From positions 248,001 through 312,000 of the forward strand of contig NZ_CP040755.1 of NCBI RefSeq assembly GCF_024585285.1: a stretch of 64,000 bases of DNA, written 5' to 3'. The DNA comes from Colwellia sp. M166. GTDB lineage: Bacteria; Pseudomonadota; Gammaproteobacteria; Enterobacterales; Alteromonadaceae. Below the pieces are notes generated by a model. It did not search any database. It saw only the letters and a program-made list of their open reading frames with translations, and was not told the origin of the DNA. The translations under genes and the position numbers were made by a program. Within the stretch, counting starts at the first letter, position 1, and each line of letters opens with the position of its first letter. Shown here one piece after another: positions 24,450-33,964 of the stretch.

Positions 24450-25043
24450 ATGAGTCAATTATTGAGTAAAGAACAAGGTGAGAGAGTCCATAATGTAGTG
24501 GGGAACACTCAATATAACGCAGTCGCTAAAGCGTTTAATACTGAACCCTTATCACCAGAGCAACAGCAAGCATTACGAGCGATATTAGAGTGTGGTTTAC
24601 CACATGTCGCGCAACCTTACCTTGCTATTGCCAAGCAAATTTCGGCCACGCAAGCACAAGTCTTAGCCCAAATATCTTACTGGCAAGAAGATGGTTTAGT
24701 TAAACGTTTTGGCTTAGTGGTTAAACACCGCAAGCTAGGATTTAAAGCCAATGCTATGGTGGTGTGGAATATTGCTGATGATAAAGTTAATGAGGTTGCG
24801 GCCTTATTATCGAGTTGCCCTGAAGTGTCTTTATGCTATCGGCGCCCTCGTAGGCTACCCGATTGGCCTTATAATTTATTTTGTATGATCCATGGTACAG
24901 ACCGAGCGATTGTTATTGCACAAATTACCGCCATGACTCAGCAGTTTGGCCTAGAAGATGTAGCAAAGGATATTTTATTTAGTTTTAAAGCCTATAAGCA
25001 ACAAGGTGCTCGCTATGGAAAAAAAGGAGATGCAAATGGATAA
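24450..25043 (+). CDS. nirL: NirL-like subunit of siroheme decarboxylase
   Basis: A 197-aa protein with an N-terminal extension of about 30 residues, then the winged helix (AILECGLPHVAQPYLAIAKQ) and the ferredoxin-like half with CYRRPRRLPDWPYNLFCMIHG, typical of the NirL/NirH branch (AhbB-like). It pairs with NirD in the decarboxylase. The 3' end overlaps nirG by 8 bases. Confidence 0.87.
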   Translation: MSQLLSKEQGERVHNVVGNTQYNAVAKAFNTEPLSPEQQQALRAILECGLPHVAQPYLAIAKQISATQAQVLAQISYWQEDGLVKRFGLVVKHRKLGFKANAMVVWNIADDKVNEVAALLSSCPEVSLCYRRPRRLPDWPYNLFCMIHGTDRAIVIAQITAMTQQFGLEDVAKDILFSFKAYKQQGARYGKKGDANG

Positions 25044-25521
25044 GTTATCTCGCCATGCGCAGACTGAGTTAGCTGAACTGAGTTTATTCGATAAGCGACT
25101 CATCAACCTATTGCAGCGTGGTTTCCCTATTGTAGAACGACCATTTTTAGAGATTGCTGAACAGTTAGATTGCAGTGAAGATGAAGTGCTTGAACGCTTA
25201 AATCATTTAATGGCAAACAAGGTTTTGACTCGGTTTGGTCCAATGTTTGACGCGGTTTGCTTAGGCGGCGCGTTTACATTAGCGGCGTTAGCTGTACCAG
25301 AAGACAGGTTTGAAGAAGTGACTGAACAAGTGAACAGCTTTGAGCAAGTTGCGCACAACTATCGAAGAACGCATGACTTTAATATGTGGTTTGTGGTTGG
25401 TGCAGAATCTGAAACAGAAGTTAATCAAGTGATTAGTGACATTGAAGAGAAAACCTCACTATCGGTACTTAATACGCCAAAATTAGAAGAATTTTATGTC
25501 CAATTATACCTCCCAGCCTAA
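25036..25521 (+). CDS. nirG: NirG-like subunit of siroheme decarboxylase
   Basis: ATG 25036 is preferred to an upstream ATG at 25006, because AAAGGAG stands right before it. It gives 161 residues. The winged helix reads LINLLQRGFPIVERPFLEIA, and the C-terminal half has NYRRTHDFNMWFVVGA, the NirD/NirG-type signature. It overlaps nirL by 8 bases and nirH by 26 bases, so these are tightly coupled. Confidence 0.87.
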   Translation: MDKLSRHAQTELAELSLFDKRLINLLQRGFPIVERPFLEIAEQLDCSEDEVLERLNHLMANKVLTRFGPMFDAVCLGGAFTLAALAVPEDRFEEVTEQVNSFEQVAHNYRRTHDFNMWFVVGAESETEVNQVISDIEEKTSLSVLNTPKLEEFYVQLYLPA

Positions 25522-26041
25522 CATACCGTTATCGGCTTTAGAGCGTCAGTTTGTGCTATTGACTCAGTCAGGGTTACCTATTGTTTCTCAACCATATCAA
25601 CATGTTGCAGAACAATTACAAATATCAGTGGCAGAAGTCTTAGCCATGACTACTGATTTAAAAGAGCGCGGTATTATTCGTCGTATAGCGGCGGTGCCAA
25701 ATCATTACAAATTAGGTTACCGATACAATGGTATGACCGTTTGGGATGTGAAAGATGAAGATGTTAGCGAGTTTGGTCAAGCGGTAGGGCGCTTGCCTTT
25801 TGTCAGTCACTGCTACTTACGTCCACGACATTTACCACAGTGGAACTACAACTTATTTGCCATGGTACATGGAAAAACAGTGGCAGAAGTCCAGCAATAC
25901 CGAACCCAAATCAAAGATTTACTGATTAATGTTTTACAGGTCAGAAATGATGATTCAGATCATGGGGTAAAGTTTCAGACTAATGATATGTTGACTAGTA
26001 CAGAGATACTGAAGAAAACGGGCTTGCGTTTAAAGCGCTAG
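25496..26041 (+). CDS. nirH: NirH-like subunit of siroheme decarboxylase
   Basis: A 181-aa protein of the NirL/NirH branch: winged helix with LLTQSGLPIVSQPYQHVAEQ and ferredoxin-like half with CYLRPRHLPQWNYNLFAMVHG. The last 30 residues (KFQTNDMLTSTEILKKTGLR) are helical. Having four separate subunits D, L, G and H resembles the pseudomonad layout rather than the fused NirDL of Paracoccus. nirJ begins 76 bases downstream. Confidence 0.87.
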   Translation: MSNYTSQPNIPLSALERQFVLLTQSGLPIVSQPYQHVAEQLQISVAEVLAMTTDLKERGIIRRIAAVPNHYKLGYRYNGMTVWDVKDEDVSEFGQAVGRLPFVSHCYLRPRHLPQWNYNLFAMVHGKTVAEVQQYRTQIKDLLINVLQVRNDDSDHGVKFQTNDMLTSTEILKKTGLRLKR

Positions 26042-26117
26042 CAACAATAAAAGCTTAATAATTGTTGAGTTCGATTGAATAACTTAGACGATTTTATATT
26101 TAGAAGGATCAACACAA

Positions 26118-27314
26118 ATGTTTAGAATTTCCCAACTATTAAAAACATTTTATGATGATTTACCGGCTAACAAGGCCCAAAAAATGCCTGGTCCTGTGGT
26201 TATTTGGAACCTGATCCGACGTTGCAATTTACGTTGTAAGCATTGCTACTCAACGTCGCTTGATATGGATTTCAATGATGAACTCTCTACTGAACAAGTC
26301 AAAGCAACGATTGATGATTTGAAAGTAGCGCATGTGCCGGTGTTGATATTTTCGGGCGGCGAGCCATTATTACGTCCAGATATTTATGAAATAACTGCTT
26401 ATGCTAAAGCCAAAGGTTTTTATGTTGCCTTATCAACCAATGGTACACTAATTAATGAAGATAATATTGAGCAAATAAAAGCGGCTGATTATCAATATGT
26501 TGGTATTAGTATTGATGGTTTAGAAGATTTTCATGATGACTTTCGTCGTCAAGAAGGCTGTTTTCAAGAATCAATGAAAGCGATTGATTTATGTAAAGAA
26601 GCCGGTATTAAAATTGGTATGCGGTTATGTTTAACACGCGATAATTTTGCCGATTTACCAAAAGTACTCGATTTAATGGAAGAGAAAAAAGTCGATAAAT
26701 TTTATTTGTCACATTTAAACTATTCAGGCCGCGGTAAACGCAGTGCTGAAAATGATGCCATGTTTAAGATGACTAAAGACGCTATGATAATGCTTTATGA
26801 ACGCGCTTGGTCCCATATTAACCAAGGCATCGAAACTGATTTTGTCACCGGTAATAATGATGCCGATGGGGCTTTTTTATTGCAATGGGTTGAAAGTAAA
26901 TTTGCTGATCAATACCCAGAAAGAATAGCCAATTTAAAACAACGTTTAGTTAACTGGGGTGGCAACGCTAGTGGTGTTAATGTTGCTAATATCGATAATA
27001 CTGGCACCATCCATCCTGATACTTATTGGTGGGGACATCCGATTGGTAATGTTAAAACTGAAAAGTTTTCTGAGGTTTGGAAAAACACTAAAGACCCATT
27101 AATGCTGGGGTTTCGGCAACAACCACGTCCAGTGAAAGGACGTTGTAGTGTATGTCAATATCTGGCGATTTGTGGTGGTAATACTCGTACACGAGCATTT
27201 GCACAAAGTGGTGATGTTTGGGCTGAAGACCCAGGTTGTTATTTAACGGATGCTGAAATAGGTGTCGAAAGCAAACATCAGCAATGTGACGATATTCCAT
27301 TTTTAGCGGTTTAG
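26118..27314 (+). CDS. nirJ: NirJ radical SAM enzyme of heme d1 synthesis
   Basis: A 398-aa radical SAM protein. The first cluster motif is C36-N-L-R-C40-K-H-C43 after IWNLIRR, followed by FSGGEPLL (SAM binding). The C-terminal SPASM-type region has GRCSVCQYLAICGGN and a last DPGCYL for the auxiliary cluster. NirJ replaces two propionate side chains of didecarboxysiroheme by oxo groups. AGAAGGA precedes the start, spacing fine. Length agrees with NirJ of P. aeruginosa (about 387 aa). Confidence 0.93.
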   Translation: MFRISQLLKTFYDDLPANKAQKMPGPVVIWNLIRRCNLRCKHCYSTSLDMDFNDELSTEQVKATIDDLKVAHVPVLIFSGGEPLLRPDIYEITAYAKAKGFYVALSTNGTLINEDNIEQIKAADYQYVGISIDGLEDFHDDFRRQEGCFQESMKAIDLCKEAGIKIGMRLCLTRDNFADLPKVLDLMEEKKVDKFYLSHLNYSGRGKRSAENDAMFKMTKDAMIMLYERAWSHINQGIETDFVTGNNDADGAFLLQWVESKFADQYPERIANLKQRLVNWGGNASGVNVANIDNTGTIHPDTYWWGHPIGNVKTEKFSEVWKNTKDPLMLGFRQQPRPVKGRCSVCQYLAICGGNTRTRAFAQSGDVWAEDPGCYLTDAEIGVESKHQQCDDIPFLAV

Positions 27315-27425
27315 AGCATTTAGCAGAACTTAGGTTAATTAACACTAAGATATTAAAATATAATTTTATAAGGTTAGCGATTTTTATTCTATAATCGAAT
27401 AAAGATCGATAAGGTAATGTATACC

Positions 27426-28298
27426 ATGACACAGTTATCTACAGAAAATTCATTGAGTAAAAATGTTTTGAATAACATAAATAGAAAGTCGACTTTACAA
27501 CCCGGTGAAGTGGCACTGGTTGGCTCAGGGCCAGGAGATGCAGAGTTGTTAACTATTCGAGCACTGCGTTTTATTGAGCAGGCCGATGTTGCTATTTATG
27601 ATCGCTTAGTTAGCGATGAAATTATGGCGCTTTTACCGCAAGATTGTGAGCGTTTTTATGTTGGTAAAGAGCAAGCAAAACATTGTGTGCCACAAGGTAA
27701 AATTAATGAAATGCTCGTGCAGTATGCACAACAAGGTCGAAAGGTCTTGCGTTTAAAAGGCGGCGATCCCTTTATATTTGGCCGTGGTGGTGAAGAAGCT
27801 GAATTTTTGTTAGAGAATGGTATCAGTTGTCATGTTTGTCCAGGTATTACTGCCGCATCTGGCTGTACCACTTACGCGGGTATTCCGTTAACACATCGTG
27901 GCGTTGCACAAGGCTGTACTTTTATTACCGGCCATATGCAAAACGATGGTCAACTAAACTTACCTTGGCAGAGCTTAAGCTGTAGCACACAAACCGTTGT
28001 ATTTTATATGGGCATTAATACCTTACCCAGTATCACTGAGCAACTAATAAACCATGGCCGTGATGCTAACACACCTGCAGCGCTTATTCGTAAAGGTACG
28101 CAGCCTGATCAACAAATTTTTCGAGGTAATCTCTCAACGTTAGCTGACTTAGTTAAACAGCACAATATTACCCCGCCGACACTGATCGTGATTGGTGATG
28201 TGGTTAACCAACTGACAGATACCGCACTGGCAAAACCGGGTTTTTTAGATGCAAAAGACTACCAGGTTAAAATACCGCTAGTAGTAAAAGCCGGTTAA
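27426..28298 (+). CDS. nirE: NirE: uroporphyrinogen-III C-methyltransferase (SUMT)
   Basis: A 290-aa protein. I prefer ATG 27426 over ATG 27417, because AAGGT at 27411 gives good spacing only for the later one. Motifs: VALVGSGPGDAELLTIRAL, VYDRLV-type IYDRLVSDEI, VLRLKGGDPFIFGRGGEEAEFL, CPGITAASGCTTYAGIPLTHR. SUMT makes precorrin-2, the entry point to siroheme and heme d1. In this context nirE is the dedicated copy; a cobA or cysG elsewhere is likely. Separated from nirJ by about 110 bases, still probably the same operon. Confidence 0.9.
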   Translation: MTQLSTENSLSKNVLNNINRKSTLQPGEVALVGSGPGDAELLTIRALRFIEQADVAIYDRLVSDEIMALLPQDCERFYVGKEQAKHCVPQGKINEMLVQYAQQGRKVLRLKGGDPFIFGRGGEEAEFLLENGISCHVCPGITAASGCTTYAGIPLTHRGVAQGCTFITGHMQNDGQLNLPWQSLSCSTQTVVFYMGINTLPSITEQLINHGRDANTPAALIRKGTQPDQQIFRGNLSTLADLVKQHNITPPTLIVIGDVVNQLTDTALAKPGFLDAKDYQVKIPLVVKAG

Positions 28299-28350
28299 AT
28301 TTTAGCAATTTAACGCATTTACTTATTCATTTATAACGTGTGAAGTCATT

Positions 28351-29973
28351 ATGGAAAATAAATTTAAGCTATTAAAGCAATGCTCAGGTCTGGTGAAAGC
28401 TTTATTTTGCTCATCCTTATTGCTTGTTGCTGTGTCTGGTCATACACAAGAGACAAATAAACAAGAAAAAGGCGCTGAAGCGCTTTATCAAGAGCATTGT
28501 CAAAGTTGCCATGGTGTTGACAGAATGGGCAGTATGGGCCCGGCACTGTTCCCAGAAAACTTATCAAGATTACGTAAAAATAAAGCTATTGAAGTGATCC
28601 AACAGGGGCGTGTAGCGACACAAATGCCAGCGTTTGCTCAACAATTAAACGTTCAGCAAACTCAATTGTTAGTTGATTATATTTATACGAAGCCGACAAC
28701 ACAGCCACAGTGGACAATGGCGGATATTCAAGCAAGCAATGTACAGCATTTTGATCAGAATAAATTAGGTGACAAACCGCTGTTTGATGCTGATTTAATG
28801 AATTTATTTATTGTTGTCGAACTTGGTGATCACTCGGCAACCTTGTTAAATGGCGATACTTTTGAACCGATAACACGTTTTAAAACCCGCTTTGCTTTGC
28901 ACGGAGGACCAAAATATTCTCCTGATGGCCGTTATGTATATTTTGCCTCTCGTGATGGTTGGATAAGTAAATACGATATTTATAATATGAAAATAGTCTC
29001 AGAAGTGCGCGCAGGTATTAATACCCGCAATTTAGCGATTTCTTCGGACGGCAAATACGCTATTGTCGGTAATTACTTACCACATAATGTCGTTATTCTT
29101 GATACTCAAGATTTATCGCCGATTAAAAGTATCGACGCTATTGATAGTGAAGGGGTAAGTTCACGTGTTAGTGCGGTATATAACGCACCTCCACGTCATA
29201 GCTTTATCGTCGCGTTAAAAGACGTCAAAGAAGTATGGGAAATTCCTTACAGTGATAAAGGTGGGGTTGAAGTTTATAAAGGTTGGGCACACGATTATCG
29301 CAAAGACGGCGGTGAGGGCAAAGTGGAGAATTGGCAAGTTTCTGATAACTTTCCTATTAGACGTATTAGAACCGCAGACTATCTAGATGACTTCTTTTTT
29401 GATCCACAATATATTAATTTAATTGGCGCATCCCGAGATAGCCATAACGGCCAAGTGATCAATCTTGATGCTAAGAAAAAAGTAGCAACTATTGCTATGG
29501 CGGGTATGCCACATCTAGGCTCTGGTATAACTTGGGATTATCAAGGTAAAACTGTTTTTGCATCACCCAATATCAAAGAAGGCCGAGTTTCTGTTATTGA
29601 TATGGACAACTGGCAGGTGATTAAAGAAATTGAAACTCAAGGACCGGGATTTTTTATGCGCAGTCATAGTAACTCGCCTTACGCTTGGGTTGATGTGTTT
29701 TTTGGACCAAATAAAGATAAAGTACATGTCATTAATAAAAGTACGTTAGAGATTGTAAAAACCTTAACGCCTGTGCCGGGGAAAACTGCTGCCCATGTTG
29801 AGTTTACCAAAGATGGTAAATACGTTTTATTAAGTATTTGGGATAATGATGGCGCTTTAATTGTTTATGATGCCAATACACTGGAAGAAATTAAACGTTT
29901 ACCGATGAAGAAACCATCAGGAAAATATAATGTTTTTAATAAAATTAATTATGAGAAGGGTACTAGTCACTAA
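28351..29973 (+). CDS. nirN: NirN: heme d1-binding c-type cytochrome, late heme d1 dehydrogenase
   Basis: A 540-aa protein with a signal peptide (to about VSGHTQE), a cytochrome c domain with CQSCHG near residue 51 and distal Met in ATQMPAFAQ, then an eight-bladed d1-type propeller (about 115-530). NirN introduces the last double bond into the d1 propionate side chain. NirS would look similar, so the choice rests on position after nirE, on the operon order, and on length below NirS (about 560-570 aa). NirS is not excluded with certainty. A strong terminator follows. Confidence 0.85.
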   Translation: MENKFKLLKQCSGLVKALFCSSLLLVAVSGHTQETNKQEKGAEALYQEHCQSCHGVDRMGSMGPALFPENLSRLRKNKAIEVIQQGRVATQMPAFAQQLNVQQTQLLVDYIYTKPTTQPQWTMADIQASNVQHFDQNKLGDKPLFDADLMNLFIVVELGDHSATLLNGDTFEPITRFKTRFALHGGPKYSPDGRYVYFASRDGWISKYDIYNMKIVSEVRAGINTRNLAISSDGKYAIVGNYLPHNVVILDTQDLSPIKSIDAIDSEGVSSRVSAVYNAPPRHSFIVALKDVKEVWEIPYSDKGGVEVYKGWAHDYRKDGGEGKVENWQVSDNFPIRRIRTADYLDDFFFDPQYINLIGASRDSHNGQVINLDAKKKVATIAMAGMPHLGSGITWDYQGKTVFASPNIKEGRVSVIDMDNWQVIKEIETQGPGFFMRSHSNSPYAWVDVFFGPNKDKVHVINKSTLEIVKTLTPVPGKTAAHVEFTKDGKYVLLSIWDNDGALIVYDANTLEEIKRLPMKKPSGKYNVFNKINYEKGTSH

Positions 29974-30006
29974 TTTACATTAAATTAGATAAGTGAACGA
30001 TAATAA

Positions 30007-30036
30007 AAGCTTAACACTCAAGTGTTAAGCTTTTTT
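30007..30036 (+). terminator. Intrinsic terminator of the nir operon
   Basis: AAGCTTAACACT and AGTGTTAAGCTT form a perfect 12-base stem with loop CA, followed by a T-run at 30031-30036. It lies 34 bases past the nirN stop. Confidence 0.9.
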
Positions 30037-30050
30037 AGTTTTGGGATTTA

Positions 30051-30100
30051 GACCAATTTTACTAAGCTTTGAGTGGGAACAAACTTATTAGACTTGGTAT
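30051..30100. repeat. 51-bp MITE-like palindromic repeat
   Basis: Nearly the same unit as at 499-549: arms GACCAATTTTACTAAG and CTTATTAGACTTGGTAT around TGAGTGGGAACAAA. It sits directly behind the nir terminator, a typical intergenic location for such elements. Confidence 0.7.
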
Positions 30101-30117
30101 TACTTATAAAATTAACA

Positions 30118-30582
30118 TTAAAGCGTCTTTAAAAAATCTAATACGACTTGGTGATGATCTTTAGTTTTGAACTTATTGAATACATGTTCAATGTTACCAT
30201 TTTCATCAATCAGGAAGCTTGTGCGAACAACCCCCATATTTTCCTTACCCATGAATTTTTTCAATTGCCATACATGGTACTTTTCACAAACAGCGTGGTC
30301 TTCATCAGCGAGTAAAGTAAAATTAAGCTCTTGCTTATTAATGAAGTTTGTTAGTTTTTTTGGTGTATCAGGACTAATACCAAGCACGACAACATTAAGT
30401 GCATCAAGCTCTACCTTAGAGTCACGTAGACCTTTAGCCTGTATAGTGCAGCCTGGTGTGCTTGCTCTAGGGTAAAAATAAAGTAGTGCCTTTTTCCCTT
30501 TTAGTTCAGATAAAGTAACAGGGTTACTGTCTTGATCTAAGAGTGTAAAGTCAGGTGCTACTTGGCCAACGTCGATTGCCAT
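30118..30582 (-). CDS. bcp: Bcp-type peroxiredoxin (thioredoxin-dependent thiol peroxidase)
   Basis: A 154-aa AhpC/TSA-family protein. The peroxidatic site is YPRASTPGC45, with Thr43 and Pro44. The usual E. coli resolving Cys five residues later is replaced by Lys (CTIQAKGLRD), so the enzyme is of the one-Cys Bcp subtype or uses the Cys in HAVCEKYHV. It reduces peroxides with thioredoxin. Its order bcp-gcvR is conserved in gammaproteobacteria. Confidence 0.9.
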   Translation of the reverse strand: MAIDVGQVAPDFTLLDQDSNPVTLSELKGKKALLYFYPRASTPGCTIQAKGLRDSKVELDALNVVVLGISPDTPKKLTNFINKQELNFTLLADEDHAVCEKYHVWQLKKFMGKENMGVVRTSFLIDENGNIEHVFNKFKTKDHHQVVLDFLKTL

Positions 30583-30773
30583 TTTATTTTCCTTATGATT
30601 ATGATTATGAATACAGTGAGGCTTATGGCTGCTCTGCTTAGTATTTTTTGAATGCGTTATAATGTTAGAGATGTTAAACCATACTGTCTAGCGTAAACAC
30701 TTCATAGAATAGCTTTATCTGAATTTACCATCAGTAAGATTGGCTGGTGTTAAATTGTAACGTTACATTCTCT

Positions 30774-31304
30774 TTAAAATAAGTTTGATTGAATTTTCTT
30801 GATACAACCTTGCACATCAAATTGTTCACACAATTGGACAAAATCACTTTCAAGTTGTTCGATACTGGTTTCTTCCATCAGTGCAATTAATAATGAAGCA
30901 CTCATGTGATTATTTTTCTGATTAATTTCAGATTTTAATGACGAGACATCAATATTACGGGTGGCAAAGAAAGCGGTAACGGCTTTTAAAACACCGGGTT
31001 GATCGATACCGGCGTAATCAACTTGATAATGATGTACGAAATCTTGCTCCCGATAACCTGAGGTTCTTTTCATCATGGTAATAAGTTCAAGCTCATGAGC
31101 AACCGCGGGTAGTTTACTCTCTAATTGATAAATTGCTTTATTAGTACCAGTAAGCAGCATGATCAAGGTAAATTCTAAGCCAAATATCGCCATTCTGCTG
31201 TCAATAATATTACAACCACATTCACTAGCTAACTTAGTTAAATCGCTGACACTGCCGGTGCGATCGGGACCCATTGCCGTTAATACCAAATACTCACTCA
31301 TCAA
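30774..31304 (-). CDS. gcvR: GcvR glycine cleavage regulator (two ACT domains)
   Basis: A 176-aa protein with two ACT domains: residues 4-75 (LVLTAMGPDRTGSVSDLTKLASECGCNII) and about 92-170 (VDYAGIDQPGVLKAVTAFF). The pattern MGPDRTG is typical of GcvR. In E. coli GcvR binds GcvA and blocks activation of gcvTHP. bcp follows 190 bases downstream. The start may be either of two adjacent Met codons. dapA, the usual divergent neighbour, is not found here. Confidence 0.85.
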   Translation of the reverse strand: MMSEYLVLTAMGPDRTGSVSDLTKLASECGCNIIDSRMAIFGLEFTLIMLLTGTNKAIYQLESKLPAVAHELELITMMKRTSGYREQDFVHHYQVDYAGIDQPGVLKAVTAFFATRNIDVSSLKSEINQKNNHMSASLLIALMEETSIEQLESDFVQLCEQFDVQGCIKKIQSNLF

Positions 31305-31443
31305 TAAACCTAGCTGTTATGAAAAAACGCTATTGTAACGCATGTCAGGGTACTAAAGCTAACGAGGAGCTGAAAGCGCCGCACAATGTACAATAATTAA
31401 CCTCTGGGCTCACCAGTTTATGGGTAAGCAATAAAATCACAAG

Positions 31444-31528
31444 AAGATACATTTAATATGCACTTATTGGTTGCTAGTTTGCCTTAAAACACATAAGATG
31501 CTTTTAAAATGTATCTTATGTGTTTTTT
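31444..31528 (+). promoter_or_regulatory. Possible attenuator: two mutually exclusive hairpins before the EAL/MCP cluster
   Basis: A perfect 14-base stem (31486-31499 with 31513-31526, loop of 13) is followed by T residues, an intrinsic terminator, yet it ends just 12 bases before the next ATG. An upstream AAGATACATTT at 31444-31454 pairs perfectly with AAATGTATCTT at 31507-31517, using part of the same 3' arm. The two pairings exclude each other, as in antitermination leaders. Confidence 0.5.
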
Positions 31529-31540
31529 ATGAGTCACTGA

Positions 31541-32026
31541 ATGAATTTTACAAGTAATGATAATAACTGGCAGGCGTTAGGCCCAAGTGAACAATTTGCA
31601 AAAGATTGGTCTAAAGTGCTGATAAAACAGCATATACAGATAAATCAAGAAATTAAAAATATCACCTTAATGTTGTCTCAATCGCTATATTGCGTACTTC
31701 AACTTGATGCTAAAATAAAACGTTTAATTCAAGCGGTAAAAGTTCATCTGCAGTTAGAGCAAACATTTTTAAATCCTGCGCTTAAGCATAAATATGAAAG
31801 TCAGCATCAAAAGCAGCGGCTTGATCAAAGTTACAGCATGCTCCATCAAGCTTGCTTTAAAATTAATGAGATCATCAGTGCATTGATGCTTTTCCCTCAT
31901 AATACGGTGCTTAGAGCAAAGCATACGGATCATATCAAACAGTTTTTAAATGAAATGACGACTCGCCTCGCTGAGGAAGATATTTTTTATGCTCAACTTG
32001 AACATGTTGAGCATGCTTATGTTTGA
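31541..32026 (+). CDS. Helical protein, possibly hemerythrin-like (HHE)
   Basis: A 161-aa all-helical protein, soluble. Segments VHLQLEQTFLNPALKHKY, MLHQACFKINEI and MTTRLAEEDIFYAQLEHVEH resemble the H/E-rich helices of HHE cation-binding proteins, but several metal His positions are not evident, so metal binding is doubtful. TGA stop in ATGTTTGA overlaps the EAL gene's start by 8 bases, so the two are coupled. It could be an oxygen/NO-responsive partner of the EAL protein; this is inference from context. Confidence 0.6.
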   Translation: MNFTSNDNNWQALGPSEQFAKDWSKVLIKQHIQINQEIKNITLMLSQSLYCVLQLDAKIKRLIQAVKVHLQLEQTFLNPALKHKYESQHQKQRLDQSYSMLHQACFKINEIISALMLFPHNTVLRAKHTDHIKQFLNEMTTRLAEEDIFYAQLEHVEHAYV

Positions 32027-32747
32027 GTTTCAATATCATGGCCAGCAGGCAAAATTAGCATGGTACGTACAAGATTTAGTTGTTGCTTCTTTAGACGCTA
32101 TCTACGGTCAAGAATTACTAACGCGTGGTTCAATCAAAGGCACAAAAACAAAAATAACTACACAAGTCTTATTTGAGTATTTAAATAAAAATGCTGATTT
32201 ATTATTGGCAATGACCTGTCAGCAATTAGACGATTTATTTATTAACCAAAAGCTCAAGTCGGCCATAAAAAACAGCATATGGATTAACATTTCAGGCAAG
32301 CTTTTAACCGATGATGCAATGTTTACTCATCTGTGGGAAACAACATTAAAGCATATAAGTCAGATGGATAAGCAAAAATTAGTGCTTGAAATTTGTGAGG
32401 ATACTATTGCCATTAACGATAATATCGTCATTGAACGTATCAAAAACTTACAGCGCGAAGGCTTTAAAATCGCCATTGATGACTTTGGCTCAGGACATTC
32501 AAATTTAATTCGTTTAAGCCAAGTTAATTTTGACTTTATCAAATTAGACTTACAATTGATTAAAAATGTACCTGAAGATTTATGGGCCACAAGTTTATAT
32601 AAAGGCATCATTGAATTATGTTCTTCAAAAGGTAGCTTGATTGTTGCTGAGGGAGTCGAAACTAAAGCGCAATCAGATTATATTCGCTGGGCAGGGGTAA
32701 ACATAATTCAAGGTTTTCTGTACTCAAAACCTTATGCAATGATGTAA
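32019..32747 (+). CDS. EAL-domain protein (probable c-di-GMP phosphodiesterase)
   Basis: I choose ATG 32019 ([10 protein letters not shown]), which fits the EAL family start and overlaps the upstream gene by 8 bases. The 242 residues are a single EAL domain: GQELLTRG in place of ExLxR, INISGKLL (Asn ligand), [15 protein letters not shown] (DDFGTG), FDFIKLD, VAEGVET and [10 protein letters not shown]. The metal ligands seem present, so it may be active, although ELL replaces the EAL triad. It has no sensor domain of its own. Confidence 0.88.
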   Translation: MFEFQYHGQQAKLAWYVQDLVVASLDAIYGQELLTRGSIKGTKTKITTQVLFEYLNKNADLLLAMTCQQLDDLFINQKLKSAIKNSIWINISGKLLTDDAMFTHLWETTLKHISQMDKQKLVLEICEDTIAINDNIVIERIKNLQREGFKIAIDDFGSGHSNLIRLSQVNFDFIKLDLQLIKNVPEDLWATSLYKGIIELCSSKGSLIVAEGVETKAQSDYIRWAGVNIIQGFLYSKPYAMM

Positions 32748-32797
32748 AAATTATAGCAAACACTTTTACTTTTCACACATTAATAACGAGATCACCA

Positions 32798-33964
32798 ATG
32801 CGTTCATTATTTTTTAGAATGAGATTTATTCACTGGTTGGGTGCAATAGCATTATTTGTCAATGCGACACTTTTTACCCAAGCGCTATTTTCACAAATCA
32901 CGCAACTTATTGTCGTTGTACTGTTAATTATTCATGATATTGATGAGAAGTTTTGGGGCGTTGACTCATTAAAAAGTGTCACTAATTATATGAAAAATTT
33001 TGAAAAGAAAGACCTTTCTGTACCTTGTGAAATTAATAGTCAATATAATAGTGAAATAAGCAAGGTATTAAATGTTATTAATGGCTTTAGACAGAATGTT
33101 CAAGGCGCTTTAGTCGATATTCAGCAGCAGGCAAGTAATTCTGATGAAATTTCCGAACGATTAAAAGCTAAAACCCAAAACATTGCGATTAGAATTAAAG
33201 AGCAAGACAGTCGAGTTGGGTTTTTGACGATTCAAGTTGAAAAATTAGATAAAACATCGATTACTTTACAAGCTAAAGCGGAAGAAACTCGTTCACAAGT
33301 GGAAGTCACACAACAAGGCTTACTTCGTTCCAATAGTACCATGGGCGTAATGGTTAAAGATTTAGGCTCATATATAGAAAATAATGATAGGCTGCAAAAT
33401 AAGTTTCAAACCTTATCTGAGCAAACCAAGTCTATTGTCAATGTGGTCTCTGTTATTGACAACCTTGCCGACCAAACCAACTTATTAGCGTTAAATGCTG
33501 CGATTGAAGCGGCTCGAGCAGGTGAACATGGTCGAGGATTTGCTGTTGTTGCTGATGAAGTGAGGAATTTGGCCAAGTCTACGCAGGAGAGTTTGGATGA
33601 AATCAACCAGATTATATTAGGTATATCTGACGCTGTACTTGATGCTGAGCAGCAGATGAAATTACAATCGCTAGCGATCACCTCTTTATCCAAGCACACA
33701 ACAGCGAGTCAAACAGAACTTGAGCTTGCCTGTGAAAATATCACTGGGATTTTAGCGCTGATTGGTCAGGAGAATAAAGATGATAGTGTTGATATTCAAT
33801 ATATTAATCAGCTGGTCAGTAACGTAGCCAAAGAAATTGAGCAGCTGAAAGCGCTTTCTAGTTCAAATTCAAATGACTGCTCTGAACTACAGCAGCAGGG
33901 ACACTACCTGAGTGAAGTGACAGAAAAAATCGTTAATCAATTGGCAATGTTTAAAACGCGTTAA
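32798..33964 (+). CDS. Methyl-accepting chemotaxis protein-like transducer
   Basis: A 388-aa protein with two short hydrophobic N-terminal helices (about 10-45) but no periplasmic sensor domain. A HAMP-like coiled coil follows, then the signalling tip [28 protein letters not shown] hairpin with [18 protein letters not shown]. The C-terminus lacks a CheR pentapeptide (ends QLAMFKTR). It would signal membrane or cytoplasmic cues to CheA, or in this context together with EAL/GGDEF proteins. Third in the cluster, 50 bases after the EAL gene. Confidence 0.88.
   Translation: MRSLFFRMRFIHWLGAIALFVNATLFTQALFSQITQLIVVVLLIIHDIDEKFWGVDSLKSVTNYMKNFEKKDLSVPCEINSQYNSEISKVLNVINGFRQNVQGALVDIQQQASNSDEISERLKAKTQNIAIRIKEQDSRVGFLTIQVEKLDKTSITLQAKAEETRSQVEVTQQGLLRSNSTMGVMVKDLGSYIENNDRLQNKFQTLSEQTKSIVNVVSVIDNLADQTNLLALNAAIEAARAGEHGRGFAVVADEVRNLAKSTQESLDEINQIILGISDAVLDAEQQMKLQSLAITSLSKHTTASQTELELACENITGILALIGQENKDDSVDIQYINQLVSNVAKEIEQLKALSSSNSNDCSELQQQGHYLSEVTEKIVNQLAMFKTR

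Noticed and set aside
24450..26041. NirL/NirH-like proteins as Lrp-type regulators
   Set aside because: They have the Lrp/AsnC fold, but the sequence signature and operon context are those of siroheme decarboxylase subunits.
28351..29973. Calling the last nir gene nirS
   Set aside because: Its position after nirE and its length fit NirN; however, only an alignment can settle it.
31305..31485. A c-di-GMP (GEMM) riboswitch in front of the EAL cluster
   Set aside because: The conserved riboswitch segments (CGCAAAGCC and similar) are missing; only the paired hairpins are supported.
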